Part shown: positions 39,901-50,000 of the stretch, piece after piece
How the letters are laid out: each line of letters starts with the position of its first letter
Numbering within the stretch: the first letter of the stretch is position 1
Assembly: GCA_003864495.1 (NCBI GenBank)
Contig: ML133455.1
Span: 2,170,001-2,234,000 of the forward strand
Source of the DNA: Nemopilema nomurai
Lineage: Eukaryota > Cnidaria > Scyphozoa > Rhizostomeae > Rhizostomatidae
Reading direction: 5' to 3'
Length of the DNA stretch: 64,000 nucleotides
Position numbers and translations under genes: made by a program
The notes under the pieces: model-generated
Database searches by the model: none
Seen by the model: the letters and a program-made list of their open reading frames with translations, nothing else
What the model was told of the DNA's origin: nothing

Positions 39901-42900
39901 GAAGGCGAAAATAACGTCACGTGATGTCGTAACTGTCAAATTGTATGATGATGTTGTCCAGAGTTGTTACTGACCATAGGCGCTGACTTTTATTTTTCCC
40001 AGGGGGGGCTCAAAATTTAAATTTGAAAAAAATTAAAAAAGTTAAAAGGTAGAGAAATTACCTGTCGCTTTAAAAACGTAATACAACATATGTAGTATAT
40101 ATAATAACAAAAAAAGACATTTTAATAAAGCAGATATAACATCATGGTCTTCAGTATCATCAGTTTAATTCTTTGATTTATTTCAAACGAAATTCCCAGG
40201 GGGGGCTCGAGCCCCCACGTAGTCGGCGCCTATGTTACTGACCCTTATGTGACGTCTGTGTGTATTTTCAAATTGATTGCCATCGAACAATGGTAAATTC
40301 AAAATTTTTGGATTTTGTGACTCGATGGCTCAATTTTTGCTCCATTGCCAGATTTTTAATTGAAATCTTTTTTCAGATGAATATCGTCTCGGGAGCAATG
40401 ACTTTTTTAAAAGAGAGACGTCAGATGACTACCCTCGCTCTGACCAATATAGTGAAGATGGATATGTAAATGCAGATAGACAAGACCCACGTGGTGATGC
40501 TGCTCCACAGCTATCGAATGAACAATCTCCTGATGATGGTAATCACCCCAGCGAAGAGAGTAGCCTGGAAGGTACCGGGGACTCTTCAGAGATGCTGTTA
40601 GAAGGCGCACAGCTGAAGAAAAATCGTCGCAATTTTATTGACGTGATCAAAGCAAAGCAAAGTAATTCTTCGCAAGGTAGCTACGCTAACAGCCAGCAGA
40701 ACTATAGTAGACATCTAAAGGAGGCAAAGAAATCTCCAAGCGAGGCAAAGAAGTCCCCAAAGAATTACCAGCAGAGGTCGCTTGAAGAAAACAACAATTT
40801 TTCGGACGAAAATGGGAAGTTTTCGAATAGAGGAAGCGAAGTTGACTCCCTTAAGGGAGCCAGTGAAGAAGATTCGGGAATTAACCGTTTTAATGGGTTC
40901 AAAGAACCACGAAATAATGACAGCAAGAAAGATGCTGTCTCTATGTTAAAGATAAGGTCGCCCGTGGCACAATTAAGAAATGAGGGTTCGAGTCGAAGGG
41001 CAGTAGTTAGTGGTGGGGAAGTGTCCAGTAGCAATGCGCGGAATGGAATGGACGATTTATCACTTTTAGCCAAGAAAGAGGAGGAGCAAAGGAGGCAGCG
41101 CAGTGAGACTTTTCCGCGCGGGGGCCCAGCTATTCAAGTTTTACACCCAGAGATAGTGAACCACCAAACATCGCCTGTAGGTCTGAATAGGCCGTCTCCA
41201 TTACCCTCAGCAAACGTTATTCACAGCACTCTGAGCATGGATAACTATGGAAGGGCCAGTGAACAGAAGACTGTGCGGCCAGAGAAGCCTGCGAAGGAGG
41301 AGAAAGAGGAAGCTGTAGCTCCGCGTGTCGAAAGCCCTGAAGACGCCAAGTACGTATGAAGTGCATTAATGGCATACACGTATATATCATGATAAGAATT
41401 TTGAAAATATTTTGCCTAATTATTGCCCGACTATTGTCAACAGTTTACGATTTTCAGCACGCCCTTTAAAAATACGAATAACGAGAACTGTGCTAACTTG
41501 CGATTTGTGCTCGGTTTTTCATTATTAAAGACTGTGTGTGGTTTACAATCAACTTCTTTTTAATTCCTTCAAATTTCGCGGTTAATGTCAAATTACTTTG
41601 AAGTAATTTTGTGGTATATTGGTGTTTAAATGTTGTCAACATGGATTAAGGTTCGGCTGGGATGTGAACGGGGCCTGATATTTGGCTTGATTCCAATTCG
41701 CTTCAACTATTCTTCTAATACCAGTGAGAGAGCTAGTTCATTCTTAACCAGAAAGGTGAAAGCCTTTTTTTGTCCAAACATATCCCCTCAATGAATAACG
41801 AATTGCGCATAAAGGTGTGGTGACTCGAAAAGAATTCACTTCATTCGTTTTAACACCAGCTGACACCCTGAATTTAGAATGGACCATAACTTGGAAAACT
41901 TGGGAGAAAACACAGCTTCAATTTTTTCTAGTTAAAGCCACTTTTGTGCTGCAATTTCCGCTTGTAATGAATGATGTTTAATTCAATTTTAAAGCGGGCT
42001 AGAAATGGTCAAGGATTTACCAGACGTTTTTCATTGATTGTTTATTAGTTTTGTTTGCAAATTTGTCTTCCAGACATTCCCGAAATCTTTCAATTATTTT
42101 TCAGTGATTCAGTCCTTAACGCGGGGGATTTTAGTGCAAGGCCTTTTACACTTGTTTTCATTGTTAGATGACTCGCGAGATATCTGTTTGCATGTTTGCA
42201 CTAGTATCACGTCCTATGGTTTTACGTTGGAAACACGCTTATTTCAAGTTTTTGATGCTAACGGTGTGTCATAAAACTCTTTTTCGAAAACAGGGAGCCG
42301 GTGCAAGAAGCTGACGATGGTAAAGCCCAATTGGCAAGGACCCCAAACCCGGAGGATTTGAAAAGGATGGAGGAGGAACGGAGACGCCTAGAGGAAGAAA
42401 AAAGAAAAATGGAGGAGATGAATAATGATACGATGCAAATGATGAAGGAGATGGAAGATCTTCTGCAGAAGAAAAAGGAAGAAGAAGAAAGACGAAAGGA
42501 AGAGGAGGAAAGACGGAAGAGGGAAGAAAAGGAGAGGATTGAACGCAAAAAGAATGAGGGTAAAGTTTTTCATGGTTGATTCTTTTTTGTTTGTAGTTAT
42601 CATTTAAAGATTCGCGAAAGAGGTGGAGTGATTTCTTCAATGTTCTTCTTTAGTCTGGCTTGCGTACGATATACGAACTTGTCATCTTATTTTGGTAAAC
42701 AGTTAATGCCGTTCATGTTCTATAATGAATTCCGTTTTTGTTTATGTTCGTGTCTGGCCCTGTGGACTGGACCATATTTGGTTTAATATGTTTTTTTCTA
42801 ATTAGAGTGATTTTAAGTAACGTGCAAATTTAGGTTGTGCACCCTTTCTAAAGAATCCATTGAGTCCCACTACCATACAGTCAGCCTAAATTTATTTTTT

Positions 42901-45730
42901 TCTCCTATTTCAGTTGCTCAACTTCGAGATGAGCTTATTAAGATTCGCGAAGCAAGGTGAGCAACGGAGGAAACTTTATTTTTCAAAAAGCAATGAGTTG
43001 AGGGAAGCTATATCTTTTTCTTGTTTAAGAAGTGTTTTTAGGAAGTTGTCTTTTTTATTCGTATTTTAAGTGATGATAATGCTCCGAAGCCTTTAGCTTG
43101 ATATTTCTTTTTTTTGTCGATCCCAGAATAATTGAATTTTTTTAACTGTGAGGAATGCAATTTTCAATGATTTCCTGGGCATAATACGTTTTGGCCTGTT
43201 ATTGACTGTGAAAGTTTTCGGTTGAAGGATTGAAAAGCAGAAGCACAGAGAAGGTCTGATGAAAAACGCACGAGACCTGAAGGCTAAAGTGACCAGTAAA
43301 CGTGGAACAGGCGAGTACCCTTCTAATTATTCGGTTTATACTCATTGTACTCTATAGACTGCATAATTTACAAAATGTGAATGAAATAACCTGTCAGTAT
43401 CTAATTGCAGGAAGGAATATTCAGGATTTTAATTTTCTGTTCACGTCAATTTACAAAACGTTGTTCAATATTTAAGTTCCTACTGCTTGTACACAGCTCA
43501 AGTTACAAATTGTTTTGTAATTTCTAAGAGTGAAATGATGGATTTATTTCAATGGCATATCGTATTGAGAGTGAGCTGAATCTATTTAATAAGTGAATTA
43601 AACAGTCTCTGTGTTTTTATCCCACACCTCACATTTAGTTTTCAGCAAGGAATTTTTATTGAGCTCAGGGGTTTATGTACTAAGATGGCGTTAGCATTGC
43701 GATGAAAGCCAAGGTTGACCATCCTTACCTGCTGCCGTCATTTCATGAATAAACACGATTAACTGTTACGCAAATTCTTCAGTCTGACATGTATCAGCTC
43801 CATGAAATAATCCATAGTAACAAGAATGGTGTTTGCAAAGAAAAAACAAGGCCTCACGGTGTTTACCCATACTTAGTGCAATGAGGCTTAAAAGAAAGCA
43901 CTTTGTTGGTGGATTTTTACCAATACATCTCGTGTTGCTTAGCTCCATATTAATAAACGTAGAAGTTTCTTGTCATGTAATAAATGAACATTCGCGTTAG
44001 GAATTAAGCAAACGTGCAGTCTCTCTTGACTTTGCAGTCGATGGAGAACATGTCAAAATTAATCTTTTCATCTATTACATTAGTTATACTTTCTCCAATT
44101 TGGCTTTTGTTTTATATTTGAGCCCCAGAAAGGAATATAATTAATCTTGTTTAAGATAGTTTTCATTAACAGCCTTTGGATGTTGTGTGAACAAGAATAT
44201 CTTCTACACGCTCACATTAAACACATTTGACAATTCTGTGTCAATTGTATGCATCACAATGTCCTAGACTGGCTTCATGAAAAATATTGATTTATTTCTT
44301 TACTTTTTCCAGGAATGGGTGTATGGGAATCTAAATATCAAGCAGAAAGGCAGCGAGCAGGCAATCTTGAGGAAGAGCTTGGTAACCTGAAGTCAGAACT
44401 GGCTGAGAGCCAGAAGAAATTATTAAAGAGTTTGGAACAAAAAGGTAAGCAAATGTGGTGTCTCTACTTTGTTATAAAGTTATCATGTATTAATTTCATT
44501 TTTTTTACATGTAACATCAACTATCTCTAATCACGACCTGAATTGTCTGCCTTTCAATTTCAGATTCAGATGAACCAAATGAACAGAAGTCGCCGCGTAC
44601 AATCGTCGGTCCATCACAGCTGGTGAGTTCAAGGTCTCCAAATACAATAACGATCTTAACATTTGTTAGCACACCTATTTTTCAAATATATGGGTTACCG
44701 TTGGCTACTATTACATAGTGACAAACACTTTGGACAAATGTTTGGCTAGCTCAATTTGACTTCTTTCGTAGAACAATTTAAAGAATGAAGTTCGCCGACT
44801 AAACAGGGAAAAGGATTGTGTTGAGGATGACATTCAGAAGACAAAGAAAAAGCTTCTAGTAGAGTCACAGGTTTGTTTTGTGTGTATAATAAGGTGTTGG
44901 CGATTGTGATTTTTAGACTTTTAGCATGTTAGGCACAATATCTACTGCAAGTATATATTGCAAGTGTCTTGCAAGGGACGTATAATTGGTTTAGCTCCTA
45001 CAGCAGATGTTAAAGATGGTATAAATGACCACTAAAACTTAGAAATCATAAGAATAATATACTAGAAGGGAGCTACAGAATATAGATTAATTTTTGAGCC
45101 GAGACTAGAAGGGATATTTGACGTTTTTTAGGGTTTTTTCACATTTTGTTATATTCATAGAAACTAATACATGCATGTGTTGTAGCCATTTTTTAACCAA
45201 TAATGGCCTACAAAAGCTATGGAAATAATGTTGTCAACATTTGCCAACAATGATCATGAATTCAACCATAGACTTTAATTTTTGATTAAACTTTAATTTG
45301 TGTTGTAAGGGCCTCTTATTCAATAAAGGCACTTCTTCTCAAATTTGATTTTCAGTTAGGTTTTTGCTTTTTGCCCACAAAAAACAAAAAATATGATGTC
45401 ATTGGTATCAATTGCAACCGCTTTTTGACTTTGGAGCACAATCATGAAATGTCAAGAATCTTTGTAAGAGCCTTGATTCTGGGGTCTTTTGCACAGCTGA
45501 GATGCTTCAATCTTGGGTTTTTCTTGGCTATTGTTCATTCAACAAGTAGATGGTTTGGTTCAAGAAATGCATAAAGTCATTCAGTGTAAAATAAATTCCA
45601 TTTTCAGCGAAAAGCAGTTGCACATCAACAACTAAAAGAGTTGCGGAGGGACAAGAAAAAAGCACCTGCTACTATCCCATCAGAGAATGTCTCAAGTCCT
45701 CGAACTAAGTCAAGTTATGCAGAGCAGTAA
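36954..45730 (+). CDS. SPATA1: Spermatogenesis-associated protein 1 homologue
   Basis: Homologue of SPATA1, a sperm-associated protein of poorly known biochemistry. Exons: 36954-36992, 37647-37753, 38177-38294, 38738-38791, 39690-39795, 40377-41349, 42294-42559, 42914-42956, 43228-43310, 44313-44444, 44564-44622, 44772-44870, 45608-45730; 733 residues, longer than the human protein (about 440-460). Residues 14-141 are the conserved N-terminal domain (LHVFVVPIESW, SAGFIRV, FILPG). Residues 142-465, nearly all one exon, are Ser/Glu/Lys-rich and look disordered, which accounts for the extra length. From about 480 to 555 is a highly charged single helix or coiled coil (runs of EEERRKEEE). The C-terminal coiled coils carry WESKYQAERQRAGNLEEEL and RKAVAHQQLKELRRDKKK, which parallel the human C-terminus. 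The intron after exon 9 appears to start with GC. Start chosen at the ATG heading the first exon that splices in frame. Confidence 0.88.
39975..40234. mobile_element. 260-bp hAT-like MITE with perfect 8-bp TSD
   Basis: Left end CATAGGCGCTGACTT and right end, read on the other strand, CATAGGCGCCGACTA differ at two positions. The element is flanked by identical TTACTGAC at 39967-39974 and 40235-40242. An 8-bp duplication is the signature of hAT superfamily transposition. The interior is non-coding and has CCCAGGGGGGGCTC near both ends. It lies in SPATA1 intron 5 and leaves the splice sites intact. Confidence 0.85.
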
Positions 45731-47070
45731 CAAATTATGAACCCTTATTTAAATGCAAAAATAGATACTCATCCCAGTAGCGTTTTTGGTCCACACTTAG
45801 GCAAGGAATTACCTATCACTTATTTAAAACATTCAACAAGCCACAGTCACACAAATGTATTACTCTTGAGATCAAAATACTATATAAACTCTTGACACTT
45901 ATGGAGGTTTTGGTAAAAACTGATCGAAATAACCAGGTTTTGTTACTGATTGATGGTGAGATAGTAAGCTGGCTTGGCTAATGGTGTTGATTCTTCTAAA
46001 TCAACTTAATATTGTTTCACTGTAAGGGCCATCAAGACAAAAACTGCTGAGTTCATGTAATTTACCTGTTTTCATAAATTTTTGTACAGACCATTGAGCC
46101 GCCAAATATTCAAGTTTGCTTTAATTTTGTCCAAGGGATGCCTACATAGGCAAATAGCAGGGGGTTTCACAGTTAACTTCCACTATAGCAACATCCATAC
46201 TGCTTTTACATGCAAATGCTTCCAAGGGGTACCCCAAATATCACTTCCTCCTTATGTGCCTTCCCCATTGTAAGCTCCCCTAGCTAGAATTTTTTGTCCT
46301 ATCATGTGTGCTCTATTATTTGTAATTTTTTAAACCGTATTGGCTATACTCACATAATGTACTCACAATTAAATTCATCATTTCAATTCAAGAAGACATA
46401 TTTTCGAAAAATTAAGGTTGGTTTTTTATTATCATATTTAGCAGTAAAAAGTGTGTAAATAATAAATAGCATTTTCATTGAAGCACAATCAATGTTGTAT
46501 TGCAATTATTTCTGACTGTTTAAATGTTCATCAGCATCAGACATATTTTTGTGTTGTTTACACAATGCAGTAATATCAAGTAATACAAATTTATGCTTTA
46601 AAAAATCATCAAATATGGATAATTTTTACACAGTTGAATCCTATAGAAAAAAAGACACTGAATCTCAAAGTTTTTAATATTTCTTTTCAAATTGATGAAA
46701 TGTTCATGATCAGAAACAGCTGATAACACCTTTGACAAGTGTGAGCGAGTCTCCACATCTTTTAACATCATTGTCATAATAATTTTGTGACTCGAAAGGA
46801 ATCAAAATATAGTCTACTTTTCTAACTAAATCTAGGTTTAGTGAAACAGTACGTGAACAAAGCAAGAAAAATTCAGGCAATGCATCAAAATGCAACAAAA
46901 AGAACTTGTAAATCCCTCTATTTCCAAGTTATTTAGATCCAATACAAATCACCTCTGTAAACCAATTGGTTAAAACTAAAACTGAGTTTTAAACCACCTT
47001 ATTGCTTCCTCTCAAAATGCACTTATCTGCATATCTCAGCTCAAGAAAATAAAGAGAATGTCAAATAATG
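45731..47070. other. Convergent 3' ends of SPATA1 and GET3
   Basis: SPATA1 (+) and GET3 (-) converge here, so the 1.34 kb must contain both 3' UTRs. Candidate signals are AATAAA on the plus strand near 46458-46465 and its complement TTTATT near 46425-46430 for GET3. No further coding exon was recognised. Confidence 0.5.
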
Positions 47071-50000
47071 TTATTTGAATTGAAAGGGCTCTAGCAAGAA
47101 CTTTGAAAAGTCTTCTATACACTTTGATCCACGCACTTCTTTTGGTAAGAGAGGAAGTTTGACAACATGAAAATCATCATAGAGGTCATCAATCTAGAAA
47201 ATGTGAAAGAAACACAAAATTACAGACAAATGATTACTTTAGCAGACAGACAAAATTGGTTACAACGATGTCTGATTTTGCGTCAGTGAAACAAAACAAG
47301 TTCAAAACAAGTTTAATGTCATAAAGGGAAAAAATGAACTGCTAAAAATGAAACAAATTGAAACAGAATAAAACGAAAGTTTATAAACACTTGACACATA
47401 CTAACCTCTCGTAAATATTTTGATTGTATCTTGTGTCTTGCCTTGCATAATTCACAGTATTTTCCTAATGCACAAAAATAGTTAAAGTTCAATCTTTCAA
47501 TATATCCTGGCAGAATGTATTGAGCAAGCCTATATCCTAGCATGAGCAAGCTAGATAGATTTTAATCTTTGGAATCAAGAACGAATGAACTTGAGCCATG
47601 CAAATAAATTGATGTTCATAATTTATTTCTAAAGCATGTATTTTGCTCATGGACACTACATTCTTCACATTTTTCTAAATATGAAAAACTGTGCATCCTG
47701 CTACTATTGAATACTTAAAAATTTGTACTAAGTCTTAACATTTTGTCAAACACACTGCCAAAACCTTAACATTCAAAAATAAAGCTTTTGAAACATAATT
47801 GCTCACCTTCTTGCTGGTAGACCAACTGGTTAACAAATATATTTCTTATATCCACTTCCATTTTGGTAAGTTCCTGAACAAGGCGTTCTGTTTCGTACAG
47901 GGAGAGGAATTCTGATATGCAAACACATATGAAAGTTGTGTGGTTCTAGAATACAAAAGCATACTTTCAGCATTTATGGTAGAAGATATGGTAATGAAAT
48001 TGATACACTTTTATGCGTAATGTTCAAAATCTAGTAACATCACTACTCAATTTAGTTCCAAACTTTCAAAAAGTTTCCAATATGAATGACACAGCAACAA
48101 GGTAAGGAAAGCACCACAAACCAATTTATTGATTAACAGCACAGAATGTCACTAAACAGATCATTAGCCTTGTTCTTTGTATCTAAGACAATGGAACTTT
48201 GCAAAAATCCACTTACTGGATCCTTGAACCTTAGACTGATTTCTTGAATAAGTGGAAGCATATCATCTAGTTTGCTGACCAACTGATCAGGATCAAAGTT
48301 GCTCATCCCAAGAAGGCCACTGAACTGCAAACAATTAAAAGTTGTCATCTTTAACAGATAAGTGACAATTTCAAGAATAATATTTGTTAAACTTCCTGCC
48401 AGTGTTTTGAAGTTTGTAATGGAAACCAGTTCTATCTTACAAAAGTCATTTTCTCAATAAAAGTCAGTTGTAAACTTTCTTAAAACAAACAATACCTGGG
48501 TTATAAATGGGGAAATTTTTGACTTTAATCTTATCAGCTTTTGAAGAGACTTTTCAATTACTGAAGGGAATGAAACAAGCCTCAGAGTGTGGCCAGTTGG
48601 AGCTGTGTCAAACACAACAACGGAAAAGTTCATACTCCTAACCAGCCTAAAAGATATGAAAATAAAAAGAAATTGATGTATATATATGAATGACTAGTAA
48701 AATATTTTAGCCAATTATACTTTATCTGAGTTTAACCTCCAATCCTAACATTTTATATCTTATAACTTATTCTTATATTATTCAACCATTTTTCTTTATT
48801 CTAAGGACCATTTGATGTGCATTTTCAGCTTTTAAAAGTAATTTTTCAAAGATCTTCATAAAATTTATTAAAGGCATGATGAAATTGCCAAAAACCTGAT
48901 TCAAAATGCTTTGAAGAGTTTATGCAGTAAAATTTAAAAAAGTCAAGAGTGAGATAAAATCGTTGCAAGTCCATACTTCATCACTTCAGCAAAGCTCATT
49001 GCTTCATCTATACCAGGAAATGTTCCAAGCAGCTCCTCCATTAGCTGCTTTCCACCAGCAAACATATCTGCATGTTAAAGTAAATCCCAATTATCAATTG
49101 AAACTGAATTCGGCTCAAAAACCTCTGCTTGCAATCATTACAGAAATCAACAAGTGCTATTGTTTGATTAGAAAAAGGTTGCATTCTTGCTCAAAGCTCA
49201 GATACTTTTATCAAATATGGGATGACAATATGACAACCAAAAAACAAAAGAGAAGAATGGAAATTCAAAACAAGAAACATACCTGAATAAAAGTGCAGTA
49301 TTTGAATAAGTTTTGAAATGGGAGAAGATAGCAGGAAAGGCTTTACTTCAAATTGAGAATACTAAGCCTAGCATGCTAAACACACACATCAACTTTTTTT
49401 ATTGGTGCTCTATAAAGTAACTCTATAAAGTAACTCTATAAAGTAATGCTATAAAGTAACTCTATAAAGCTATACTATTTCCATACCATTGTCCTCAATG
49501 ACATCATCTGGCAAGTTACTAAAGCCAAGACTGGGATCTATTTCCTGCAATTACAGAATTCTTATGTTAAAAGCCACTTTTGCAAAAACACCAAGTACAA
49601 AACATCAAGAATCGGGTGTCAATGAGATAAGATCTTGAAATGAGATAAGTAAGGTGTCAATTAAGTAGATAAACAACACAGTCCCCATTGTGGATGCATG
49701 GAGATTTGATGTGGCTACACTCAAGGACCACCAGGGGGACCTGCAAGCTTTAACAGAATTGGAACTGAAAAAAACTTGCAAAAAACATTCCTGTATTTCT
49801 AAGCAATGATATACTACAGTAAGTGCTTTGGGGAGGAAATGCTTACCATTGCAAACAAGTTGTCGAAACCAGTAACTTGTGTTGGTGTCTTTCCAAACTT
49901 TTGATCAAATGCATCTGATATGTTATGAGCAGGGTCTGTTGATATTATTAATACATTTCTGCGCACTTTGGATAATTGAACGGCCAGGCTGCAACTAAAA

